Assembly (NCBI GenBank): GCA_039922875.1
Contig: JBDTDV010000041.1
Coordinates: 1 to 15,012, forward strand
Direction: 5' to 3'
Length of the DNA stretch: 15,012 nt
Origin: JBDTDV01 sp039922875
Lineage (GTDB): Bacteria > Actinomycetota > Actinomycetes > Actinomycetales > Microbacteriaceae
Made by a program: the position numbers and the translations under genes
The notes under the pieces: model-generated
Databases searched by the model: none
Told to the model about the DNA's origin: nothing
Seen by the model: only the letters and a program-made list of their open reading frames with translations
Shown: positions 1 to 6,309 of the stretch, piece by piece
Position numbering within the stretch: the first letter of the stretch is position 1
How the letters are laid out: every line of letters begins with the position of its first letter

Positions 1-1223
1 GACAGCGAGTCGATGATCACGGCGAGGAGCAGCACCGCGCCGGTGACCATGTAGCGCACCGACGAGTCCAGGTTCAACAGGGTCAGGCCGTTCGAGATCG
101 ACTGGATCACGAGGATCCCGAGCAGAGCGGAGTACGCGCTGCCGCGTCCACCGAACAGGCTCGTTCCACCGATGACCGCCGCGGCGATCGCGTTCAGGTT
201 GGTGTCGCCACCACCACTGGAAAGGCTAGCCGAGGTCAGTCGCGCGGAGGCGAGCAGGCCGCCGATGGCCGCGAACGTGGTGCCGAGGACCAGCGCGGAG
301 ACGAAGATCCGGTTCACCTTGATGCCGGCTCGGCGGGCAGCCTCGACGTTGCCGCCGACCGCGAACATCGCGCGACCCCAGCGGGTGCGGGTCAAAAGGA
401 AATTCATGATGACCACCAGCGCGACGAAGAACAGGAACATCAGCCCGACACCGCGGTCGGTTGCCAGGTACCAGACCGAAACGGCCAGCAGCACGACCAG
501 GATCCCGCTCTTGATCAGCATGACCGAGACGGAACCGCTGGAAAGTCCGGCCCGCTTCCGACGCCCGGCGCGCAGCCAGTCGGAGGCGAACAGAACTGCG
601 CCGGCGAGCACCGCGATCAGGTATGCCAGCCACGGCGGCAGGAACATCGCCTGGGCGAATTGCACGATCCAGGAGTCGTACGGCAAGTTGATCGACCCGT
701 TGGGTCCGAGCACCCTCAGTTGTAGGCCGAGAAAAGCGAGCAGCCCGGCCAGGGTGATCACGAAGGTCGGCACCCCGAACCGGGTGAACAGCAATCCGTA
801 GACCAGGCCTATGGCGGCCCCGACGAGGATGGCGACGGCAATCGCGAGCCAAATCGGCCAGTGCATCTGGGTCAGACCGACGCCGAGGATGGCCGCGGCC
901 AGGCCGCTGATCGATCCGATAGAGAGGTCGATCTGTGCCACGAGCAGCACCAGCACGACGCCGATAGCGATCGTCCCCACTGCCGCGCACTGCAACGACA
1001 GATTCACCAGGTTGTTGGAGGAGAGGAAGTTCGGGTTCAGGATCTGGAAGACCGCCCAGATGACGATCAGGCCGATCACGACCGGCAGCGAGCCGAGGTC
1101 GCCGCCGCGCACCTTGGTTCGGAATGCGCGCAGCGAGCCGCGGACGCCTTCGTTGTGGATCAGCCGCTCGTCCTGAAGGTCCGCTGCGAGCTGGGCCGGA
1201 GCGTCGTTCTGCGTGTTCGTCAT
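1..1223 (-). CDS. xylH: Sugar ABC transporter permease, XylH/RbsC (CUT2) type, 3' end beyond window
   Basis: Membrane channel subunit of a CUT2-class sugar importer. I translated the frame by hand: it is open from ATG at 1223 to the window edge (407 complete codons), so only the last residues are missing. The N-terminus is about 45 residues of hydrophilic cytoplasmic sequence, followed by many hydrophobic segments. Family landmarks are AQIDLSIGS at about 96-104 (family usually GGIDLSVGS) and IGGTSLFGGRGS at 351-362, the conserved cytoplasmic loop that contacts the ATPase. A basic loop near 219-225 (AGRRKRA) splits the membrane domain. The ATG overlaps the stop of the upstream ATPase gene by four bases (ATGA), so translation is probably coupled. 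The assignment to xylose rather than ribose or another sugar rests mainly on the XylF-like binding protein two genes upstream and is inference. Confidence 0.93.
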   Translation of the reverse strand, partial: MTNTQNDAPAQLAADLQDERLIHNEGVRGSLRAFRTKVRGGDLGSLPVVIGLIVIWAVFQILNPNFLSSNNLVNLSLQCAAVGTIAIGVVLVLLVAQIDLSIGSISGLAAAILGVGLTQMHWPIWLAIAVAILVGAAIGLVYGLLFTRFGVPTFVITLAGLLAFLGLQLRVLGPNGSINLPYDSWIVQFAQAMFLPPWLAYLIAVLAGAVLFASDWLRAGRRKRAGLSSGSVSVMLIKSGILVVLLAVSVWYLATDRGVGLMFLFFVALVVIMNFLLTRTRWGRAMFAVGGNVEAARRAGIKVNRIFVSALVLGTTFAAIGGLLASARLTSASLSSGGGDTNLNAIAAAVIGGTSLFGGRGSAYSALLGILVIQSISNGLTLLNLDSSVRYMVTGAVLLLAVIIDSL

Positions 1224-2041
1224 GAAAGCGACTCTCCCTCGGTCGTGTGTGCCTGGGCTCTGCGGGTCACCGCATTGTCGGTGGCGCCGGTGATGGCGGA
1301 GATGATCTCCTCATAGCTGACGTCCTCCACCCGGAAATCGCCGTTGTTCCGGCCAAGGCGCAGCACGACAACGCGGTCCGCGACCGCCTGAACGTCGGCC
1401 ATGTTGTGGCTGATCAGGATCACGCCGAGACCGCGTTCCCGCAGCCGCTCGATCAGATTGAGCACCTCAGCGGTCTGCGCGACGCCGAGCGCCGCGGTCG
1501 GCTCGTCGAGGATGACCACCCGCGGATCCCCGATCAAGGAACGCGCGATGGCCACGGTTTGGCGTTGACCGCCGGAGAGGGATGCCACCGCGATGCGCAC
1601 CGACGGAATCTTGGCGGAGAGCTGGTGCAGCAGTTCCCAGGAGTGCTTCTCCATGCCCTCTTCGTCGAGGGTGAATGTACCGATCTCCCGACCGAGATAC
1701 AGGTTCGAGACCACATCGAGGTTGTCGCAGAGCGCGAGGTCCTGAAAGACCGTGGCGATTCCCAGCGAGCGGGATGCCGCCGGGGTCGGGATCGAGACCG
1801 CCTTGCCTTCGAATTCGATCCGACCGGAATCCGCGCCGTGTACGCCGGCCAGGATCTTGACCAGGGTTGACTTGCCGGCTCCGTTGTCGCCGACGATGGC
1901 GACGACCTCGCCGGGGTACACCGTCAGGTTGATCCCGGTGAGGGCCTGGACTGCGCCGAATCCCTTGGAAATATTGGTCATGGAGAGCACCGGGTCGCGG
2001 CCGTGCACCTGCGGATCCGAGCTGGTGGCTTCCAACGTCAC
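1220..2041 (-). CDS. xylG: Sugar ABC transporter ATP-binding protein, single-domain XylG type
   Basis: ATPase that powers the adjacent permease. I chose GTG at 2041 (273 aa) because AAAGGAGA lies just upstream; the longer frame to 2089 adds 16 residues that do not look like the family and runs through a hairpin. All nucleotide-binding motifs are present: Walker A GDNGAGKST at 51-59, Q-loop Q100, signature LSGGQRQ at 155-161, Walker B VVILDEPTAAL at 175-185 and the switch histidine in ISHN near 212. Classical RbsA/XylG proteins carry two fused ATPase domains (about 500 aa). This one carries only one, an arrangement I recall for actinobacterial sugar importers, and so would act as a homodimer. 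It follows xylF by 93 bp and overlaps xylH by 4 bp. The C-terminal tail after residue 250 is short and hydrophilic. Confidence 0.95.
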   Translation of the reverse strand: MTLEATSSDPQVHGRDPVLSMTNISKGFGAVQALTGINLTVYPGEVVAIVGDNGAGKSTLVKILAGVHGADSGRIEFEGKAVSIPTPAASRSLGIATVFQDLALCDNLDVVSNLYLGREIGTFTLDEEGMEKHSWELLHQLSAKIPSVRIAVASLSGGQRQTVAIARSLIGDPRVVILDEPTAALGVAQTAEVLNLIERLRERGLGVILISHNMADVQAVADRVVVLRLGRNNGDFRVEDVSYEEIISAITGATDNAVTRRAQAHTTEGESLS

Positions 2042-2045
2042 GATG

Positions 2046-2053
2046 TCTCCTTT
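2046..2053 (-). promoter_or_regulatory. Ribosome binding site deciding the xylG GTG start
   Basis: On the minus strand AAAGGAGA is followed by four bases and then GTG at 2041. This is the best Shine-Dalgarno match in the xylF-xylG gap, and it argues against the upstream in-frame ATG at 2089, which lies at the edge of a hairpin arm. Confidence 0.7.
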
Positions 2054-2088
2054 GAGTCGTTGATTCGTTGTGCTAACGCGAAAGTACA

Positions 2089-2123
2089 CCCGGCCGAGAA
2101 CCTGAATCCAGATCCCGGCCGGG
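2089..2123 (-). terminator. Intergenic hairpin between xylF and xylG
   Basis: Arms CCCGGCCG (2089-2096) and CGGCCGGG (2116-2123) are a perfect 8-bp inverted repeat with a 19-base loop, starting 12 bases after the xylF stop codon on the transcribed strand. There is no T-run after the stem, so it is not a classical intrinsic terminator. Inference: an mRNA-stabilising or partly terminating structure that raises binding-protein output over the ATPase and permease. The analogous position in the liv operon of this window also has a hairpin. Confidence 0.5.
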
Positions 2124-2134
2124 CGACAATTTTC

Positions 2135-3241
2135 CTACTTGATGCCGGCCTTCGCACACGCTTCTGCGAAGTCCGCGGTGCAGACCTGCGCCGCGGTGTA
2201 GAAGCCGTCCTTGATGACCGTCGATTCGATGTTGTCGAGCTGGACCGCTACCGGGGTCAGCAGGAACGATTGAATCGACGCGCCACCGGCGGTCTTGACC
2301 GTCACATCACCCTTTGGCGTGTTGCCCTTGGCAAGATCGACCGCGAGCTCGGCCGCTTTCTCGGCTTCGGGCTTGAGCGCCTTGTACACGGTCATGTACT
2401 GATCGCCGGCAAGGATGCGCTGGATTCCGGCGAGCTCGGCGTCTTGGCCGGTCACGGGGGGAAGCGGCGACACGGCGGCTGCCTTCAGCGCGGCGATGGC
2501 GCCACCTGCGGTGCCGTCATTGGCGGCGTACAGGCCCTTGATCTGGCTGCCGAACTGAGTGATCTGGCCGGCGACCCAATCCTGTGCCTTGGCGGGGTCC
2601 CATCCGGGTGTGTCGAACTCGGCGAGCACCTTGAAGCCACTCTTGTCGATGACGCTGTGCGCACCCTTCTTGAACTGGGAGGCATTGTTGTCGGTCGGCG
2701 AACCGTTGACCATCAGGATGCCGGCGTCAGGGGCCGCGCCATCCTTCTTCAGCTTCTCAACCAGTGCGGTACCTTGCAGTTCGCCGACCTTCTCGTTGTC
2801 GAATGAGATGTAGTAGCTGCTGTCGGCGCTGTTGATCAGGCGGTCGTAGGAGATAACCGGAATCTTCTTGGCCTTGGCCTCGCCGACGATTGCGGCGGCG
2901 GCTTCACCGTCGAACGGGTCGAGGACCAGAACGTTCACACCCTGGGTGAGCATCGACTCCGCCTGCTGCTGCTGCTTGGCGGCATCGCCGTCGGCATTCG
3001 CGTAAAGCACCTTGCAGTCGGGGCACAGGGACTTGATCTTCGCCTCGAAGTACGGCTTGTCTGCGCTTTCGTAGCGCGCGGTGACCGAGTCGGGCAGGAG
3101 CAGGCCGATCTTGGCGCTTGAAGCCTTGTCGGTGGACCCGCTGTTGCCGTTCTCTGCCGCGTTCGAACACGCGGTGAGTGAACCGGCAGTGAGCAGGATC
3201 GCCGCCGTGGCGACAACCGCTCTAATGCTAGCGATTTTCAT
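2135..3241 (-). CDS. xylF: Sugar-binding lipoprotein, XylF/ChvE-like periplasmic-binding family
   Basis: Extracytoplasmic receptor that hands sugar to the XylGH-type channel. It is 368 aa, and ATG at 3241 has GGAGG seven bases upstream. The N-terminus is a lipoprotein signal: KIASIR, a hydrophobic core, then lipobox LTAC with the lipidated Cys at 25, then a Ser/Gly/Asn-rich linker to about residue 42. The mature start KIGLLLPDS and the stretch PVISYDRLINSAD followed by YYISFDNEKVGELQ (roughly 135-165) are strong XylF-type signatures. ChvE-like multi-sugar receptors share the YDRLI motif, so the ligand may be xylose or a related aldose. Four cysteines occur in the mature domain, a CPDC pair at 73/76 and two near the C-terminus (about 354 and 362). 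It is the first gene of the transporter set, 117 bp downstream of the ROK gene. Confidence 0.95.
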   Translation of the reverse strand: MKIASIRAVVATAAILLTAGSLTACSNAAENGNSGSTDKASSAKIGLLLPDSVTARYESADKPYFEAKIKSLCPDCKVLYANADGDAAKQQQQAESMLTQGVNVLVLDPFDGEAAAAIVGEAKAKKIPVISYDRLINSADSSYYISFDNEKVGELQGTALVEKLKKDGAAPDAGILMVNGSPTDNNASQFKKGAHSVIDKSGFKVLAEFDTPGWDPAKAQDWVAGQITQFGSQIKGLYAANDGTAGGAIAALKAAAVSPLPPVTGQDAELAGIQRILAGDQYMTVYKALKPEAEKAAELAVDLAKGNTPKGDVTVKTAGGASIQSFLLTPVAVQLDNIESTVIKDGFYTAAQVCTADFAEACAKAGIK

Positions 3242-3287
3242 GGATTAACCTCCGAGTAGGGCCGCCCGATCATAGGTGGCTGGCACG

Positions 3288-3316
3288 AGCATGACAGTTC
3301 GCCATATTGGCGTCAA
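3288..3316 (-). promoter_or_regulatory. Candidate promoter of the xylFGH operon
   Basis: On the minus strand a -35 box TTGACG (3311-3316) is followed by 17 bases and CATGCT (3288-3293) as a weak -10. A second -10-like TATGAT lies closer to xylF, near 3270, without a good -35. The -35 box and spacer are covered by two adjacent palindromes listed separately. The sequence fits a sigma-70-like promoter, but no start site is known. Confidence 0.45.
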
Positions 3317-3323
3317 GTCTTGA
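3301..3323. promoter_or_regulatory. Two adjacent 11-bp palindromes, candidate ROK operator
   Basis: GCCATATTGGC (3301-3311, arms GCCA/TGGC) and TCAAGTCTTGA (3313-3323, arms TCAAG/CTTGA) sit side by side with one base between them, centred 12 bp apart. They overlap the -35 box and spacer of the proposed xylF promoter. A dimeric repressor bound here would block RNA polymerase. The upstream ROK protein is the obvious candidate, but the link is inference. Confidence 0.45.
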
Positions 3324-3358
3324 ACACAACGATTTGGCCTCACTTTTTTGGCTGGGCT

Positions 3359-4537
3359 CTAACCTAGTGCTGTTTGTCCGAATTTGACCTGGTCCATTGC
3401 ATAAGACATCGCGCCGAGAGTTGCCGCCTTGACTCCGAGCTGGCCCTGGACGACATCCGGCATCGATTCCTCGTCGACGATCACCGAGCGCTCCAGTGCG
3501 TAGCGCAACGGGCCGAGCAGGATTTCACCCGCGCGGGCCAGTTCGCCCCCGATGACCAGTCGCTCGGGATCGAGAAGGTTGCAGAGATTGGCCGCGGCAA
3601 TTCCGATGTGCTTGCCGGCATCCGCTATTGCCCTGATGCAGGCGTCGTCGCCGGCCATCGCAGCGATGACGAGGTCGTTCAATTTGAGCGAGCCGCGGCT
3701 TGGTCTCAGGCTTTCGAGGATCGCCGGCCCCCCGACGATCGCCTCCAGGCAGCCACGGTTTCCGCACCGACACAGCGGCCCGTTTTCGCGGATCACCGTG
3801 TGCCCGAATTCTCCCGCACTGCCGTTATGCCCCCGCAGGACCCGGCCATTGAGGATCAGGCCGGCGCCGACGCCGTCACCGATCTCGAGGTAGACCGCGT
3901 TCTCCTTTCCGCGAGCCGCACCCATCCGTAGCTCGGCCAGGGCGGACAGATTCGCCGCATTGTCGATGAATACCGGGCGATTCAGGCGCCGTTGCATGAC
4001 CTCCGCGACGGGGATCGCATCCCATCCGCGCAGGATTCCGCTGCGCGCGATGATCCCGGTCCGACGTTTCAGCGGGGCTGGAATCGCTATGCCGACCGCC
4101 AGCACCTCGCTCATGCCGGAATCGACCCGTTCGAGCATGTCGGCGATCAGCAGCGCGGTTCGATCCAGCTCGTTGTCGGCCCGGTGGTCCTTGGCCAGCG
4201 GCATGTGATTTTCGGCGAGCACGGCGTGCGCGACATCGGAGATCGCCACGCGCAGGTGCCGGGTGGAAAAGTGCACTCCGACGACCAGTCCGAGCGCGTG
4301 GGCCAGCGTGACGTATTGGGCCCGTCGCCCGCTGCGGGTACTCGGCGTGGTGTGCAAGAGCCCGGATCCGGCGAGCTCTTTGACAATGTTCGACACCGTC
4401 GCGGCCGACAAACCCGTCGAACCGGCGAGTTCGACCTGCGTCAGGCCACCGTAAACCTTCACCGCGTTCACGATTCTCGCGCGGTTGGCTTCACGAAGTG
4501 AAGTCTGGGAGCCGGGAGTCCGCCGCTGGGTAGCCAC
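3359..4537 (-). CDS. ROK-family transcriptional repressor (XylR/NagC-like)
   Basis: Sugar-responsive repressor of 392 aa. Residues about 15-62 form a winged helix-turn-helix (REANRARIVNAV, then LTQVELAGSTGLSAATVSNIV). The rest is the ROK actin-like sugar-binding domain. The ROK zinc site is intact: GEFGH with His246, and the motif CRCGNRGCLE with Cys256, Cys258 and Cys263. The start is GTG at 4537; no Shine-Dalgarno is visible, and a TATCGT box ends six bases before the GTG, suggesting a leaderless mRNA. The gene reads in the same direction as xylF and ends 117 bp before it with no convincing terminator between them, so read-through is possible. Context suggests it controls xylFGH and perhaps itself, with a pentose or other sugar as inducer. 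The effector is not deducible from sequence. Confidence 0.94.
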   Translation of the reverse strand: MATQRRTPGSQTSLREANRARIVNAVKVYGGLTQVELAGSTGLSAATVSNIVKELAGSGLLHTTPSTRSGRRAQYVTLAHALGLVVGVHFSTRHLRVAISDVAHAVLAENHMPLAKDHRADNELDRTALLIADMLERVDSGMSEVLAVGIAIPAPLKRRTGIIARSGILRGWDAIPVAEVMQRRLNRPVFIDNAANLSALAELRMGAARGKENAVYLEIGDGVGAGLILNGRVLRGHNGSAGEFGHTVIRENGPLCRCGNRGCLEAIVGGPAILESLRPSRGSLKLNDLVIAAMAGDDACIRAIADAGKHIGIAAANLCNLLDPERLVIGGELARAGEILLGPLRYALERSVIVDEESMPDVVQGQLGVKAATLGAMSYAMDQVKFGQTALG

Positions 4538-4543
4538 GAGATC

Positions 4544-4570
4544 ACGATACAGCCCAGCCGCCGGATGGCG
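4544..4570 (-). promoter_or_regulatory. Candidate leaderless promoter of the ROK gene with small palindrome
   Basis: Minus-strand TATCGT (4544-4549) is followed by six bases and then the GTG at 4537, so a normal start site would fall on the first base of the coding sequence. The -35 region is weak. CGCC-GGAT-GGCG (4559-4570) is a short inverted repeat in the spacer region and could serve autoregulation. Confidence 0.35.
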
Positions 4571-4600
4571 ACAGAGTGTTCGGAACGCAGCCGTGAAGCG

Positions 4601-4628
4601 TTGCGAGTTTGTGAGCTTCCGCTAAGGC
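4601..4628 (+). promoter_or_regulatory. Candidate promoter of the small hypothetical gene
   Basis: TTGCGA (4601-4606), a 16-base spacer, then TAAGGC (4623-4628), about 31 bases before the ATG at 4660. It lies in the 122-bp gap shared with the divergent ROK gene. It is a weak match judged by eye. Confidence 0.3.
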
Positions 4629-4659
4629 GTTTCACCGGGGCAAAGGGCAGACTGGAGGT

Positions 4660-5070
4660 ATGGCTGGCCTTCGCGTGTATCCCGATCGACTTGAGATCCA
4701 GTTGACGATGGCTGAAAAGGTGCTCGCGCTGCATCGGGAGGATCTGATCGTGTCTCGCGACAGCATCCGCTCGGTCGCGATCACCGCTGATCCGTGGATC
4801 TGGATCCGCGGTATTCGTGCGCCGGGCACCGCGGTGCCGCTGGCTCTTGCCGTCGGAACCTGGAAATTTCACGGTGGTCAGGACTTCCTTTTGATCAAGG
4901 GAAAGCAGCGCTCGGCGGTCGTGATCGATCTCGATCCGGATGCGGAGTCAGGCGGTCATCCCCGGTACTCGCGGATCATCATTTCCACCCCGCACGCCGC
5001 TCGCCTGGTTGAGACGTTGCGTGACGACAGCCGCGACGAGGTCGCCCCCGGCGGCGAGCGCATCGACTGA
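4660..5070 (+). CDS. Small conserved hypothetical protein
   Basis: A 136-residue protein of unknown function with no signal peptide or membrane segment. The pattern is alternating short hydrophobic strands (LRVYPDRLEIQL, SIRSVAITA, DFLLIK, SAVVIDL, SRIIIST) ending in a helix (AARLVETLRDD), suggesting a compact beta-rich fold such as a bacterial PH-like domain; that is inference. The centre carries PWIWIRGIRAPGT followed by LAVGTW, which I recall from similar short actinobacterial hypotheticals, so I judge it a real gene. GGAGG at 4654-4658 leaves only one base before the ATG, unusually close. An in-frame GTG at 4675 is an alternative start, but the ATG protein looks complete. It is divergent from the ROK gene and convergent with the reductase gene. 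Nothing ties it functionally to the sugar genes. Confidence 0.82.
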   Translation: MAGLRVYPDRLEIQLTMAEKVLALHREDLIVSRDSIRSVAITADPWIWIRGIRAPGTAVPLALAVGTWKFHGGQDFLLIKGKQRSAVVIDLDPDAESGGHPRYSRIIISTPHAARLVETLRDDSRDEVAPGGERID

Positions 5071-5082
5071 TCCCCTCAGCCC

Positions 5083-5136
5083 CGTCAGGTGCCCCATTCC
5101 CGTGAGGTGCGATATTTCCGTGAGGTGCAAACTTCG
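5083..5136 (+). repeat. Three tandem 18-bp units
   Basis: Units start at 5083, 5101 and 5119, each 18 bp long. Each begins CGTSAGGTGC and ends with a TTC-like tail (positions 15-17), while four central bases vary. Units 2 and 3 share an identical first ten bases, and unit 1 differs by one base. The array lies entirely in the gap between convergent genes. Confidence 0.75.
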
Positions 5137-5178
5137 GTCAGTGCATGGCGGTCGCAACTAGCCGAAGTTTGCACCTCA
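5121..5178. repeat. Perfect 17-bp inverted repeat between convergent genes
   Basis: TGAGGTGCAAACTTCGG (5121-5137) is exactly complementary to the stretch at 5162-5178, with a 24-base loop. The left arm is the third tandem unit, so the right arm is an inverted copy of the same unit. Its position between the stops at 5070 and 5211 fits a bidirectional terminator, but neither side shows a T-run. A dispersed intergenic palindromic element is an equally good reading. Confidence 0.8.
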
Positions 5179-5210
5179 GCGGGGGAAATCAGGGCGAGAG
5201 CAGGGGGAGA

Positions 5211-6218
5211 TCAGGCGCGGACGTCGACGGCCAGGCGGCCGCGGACACGTCCGGCGAGGATGTCGGTGGCGGCATCGATGACGTCGGCCAGCCGGATCGT
5301 TCTGGTCAGCTGGGCGAACAGAGCAAGATCGAGGTCGGCGGCCAGCCGTGCCCACGCCCGCTCCCGCAATGCGAGTGGGGCGTCCACGGAATTGATGCCG
5401 ACCAGGGTGACCGCCCGCAGGATGAATGGCAGCACTGTGCCGGAGAGGTCCGCGCCCTGGGCGAGTCCGCACGCGGTGACGGTTCCGCCGTATTGAGTCT
5501 GGGCCAGCGCATTGACCAGCGTGTGACTGCCGACGCAATCCACGGCCGCCGCCCAGCGCTTGCTTTGCAGGGGCCTACCCGGTTCGGAGAGTTCTGTCCG
5601 GTCGATGAGGCTGCTCGCGCCGAGCTCACGGAGGTATTCCGCCTGCTCCTGGGCGCGGCCGCTGGATGCCGTCACGGTGTACCCGAGTCGGGCCAGCACC
5701 GCTGTCGCCACCGATCCGACGCCGCCGGCGGCGCCGGTGACCAAAACCGCTCCCGCGTCGGGGGTGACGCCTTGCCGCTCCAGCGCGAGGACCGAGAGCA
5801 TCGCGGTGAATCCGGCCGTTCCGATAGCCGCCGCCTGTTCCGCGGTCAGCCCGGCGGGTAGCCGTACCAACTGGTCACCGTCGACGCGAGCTCGCTCGGC
5901 CAGGCCACCATGGTGGATCTCACCGATTCCGGCACCATTGAGAATGACCCGGTCTCCCGGCGCCCACCGTGGATTATCGGACGCCTCGACGGTGCCGACC
6001 AGGTCGATACCCGGGATCAGCGGTGAGCCCTTGACCACCCCCGGTTTGCCCGCGACGGCGAGGCCGTCCTTGAAGTTGACGCTGGAGAACTCGACGGCGA
6101 CGGTGACGTCTCCGGGCATCAGGATGCTGTCATCGACCGTGCGGAGCTCGGCTGAGTGGTCGGTGATCCGGCCATCGGTCAGGCGCTGCTCGATCACGAT
6201 CGCACGGAAGTCGCTCAT
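5211..6218 (-). CDS. acuI: NADPH-dependent acrylyl-CoA reductase/quinone oxidoreductase, AcuI/YhdH family
   Basis: Cytosolic medium-chain dehydrogenase/reductase of 335 aa, the usual length for AcuI/YhdH. Proteins of this family reduce acryloyl-CoA to propionyl-CoA with NADPH and may protect against reactive acrylates; whether that is the reaction here is inference. Motifs are SSVNFKDGLAVAGKPGVV at 45-62, PGIDLVGTV at 69-77, GIGEIHHGGLAERARV at 97-112, TAGFTAML at 134-141, the Rossmann dinucleotide loop VTGAAGGVGSVA at 160-171, and GINSVDAP in the C-terminal third, which distinguishes this subfamily from zeta-crystallin types. There are no structural zinc cysteines, as expected for the quinone reductase branch. 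The upstream ribosome site is weak (TGGGTT). It lies 91 bp after livF on the same strand, but its composition resembles the flanks rather than the liv block. Confidence 0.93.
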   Translation of the reverse strand: MSDFRAIVIEQRLTDGRITDHSAELRTVDDSILMPGDVTVAVEFSSVNFKDGLAVAGKPGVVKGSPLIPGIDLVGTVEASDNPRWAPGDRVILNGAGIGEIHHGGLAERARVDGDQLVRLPAGLTAEQAAAIGTAGFTAMLSVLALERQGVTPDAGAVLVTGAAGGVGSVATAVLARLGYTVTASSGRAQEQAEYLRELGASSLIDRTELSEPGRPLQSKRWAAAVDCVGSHTLVNALAQTQYGGTVTACGLAQGADLSGTVLPFILRAVTLVGINSVDAPLALRERAWARLAADLDLALFAQLTRTIRLADVIDAATDILAGRVRGRLAVDVRA

Positions 6219-6309
6219 GAACCCAGCCTACGCGGGCGTGCTTCGACGAGCCCAGGCGTATGGCCGGTGCGGCCGGAGCTACCGCATCGCTTCTTCACTC
6301 GGTGCAGGT
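6219..6309. other. Gap between livF and the reductase gene
   Basis: This gap is 91 bp. Only a short hairpin GGCCG-GTG-CGGCC (6262-6274) is visible, with no T-run, so I do not call it a terminator. It must hold either a liv read-through segment or the reductase promoter. I see no convincing -35/-10 pair. The shift from the lower-GC liv block to GC-rich sequence falls here. Confidence 0.4.

Noticed and set aside
172..1316. Long open frames on both strands within the xylH region
   Set aside because: They are out-of-frame shadows of the XylH coding sequence. Only the minus frame starting at 1223 gives membrane segments and family motifs, and it is open to the window edge.
2003..2806. A 267-residue plus-strand frame opposite xylF
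   Set aside because: Composition is typical of antisense to a GC-rich gene, there is no ribosome site, and xylF on the other strand has full family motifs.
3324..3358. Rho-independent terminator after the ROK gene
   Set aside because: A run of six A/T and repeated GCCAAA is present, but no stem of useful length precedes a T-run in the transcript.
5083..5178. CRISPR array
   Set aside because: Units are 18 bp and directly abutting with no unique spacers, one copy is inverted, and no cas gene is present.
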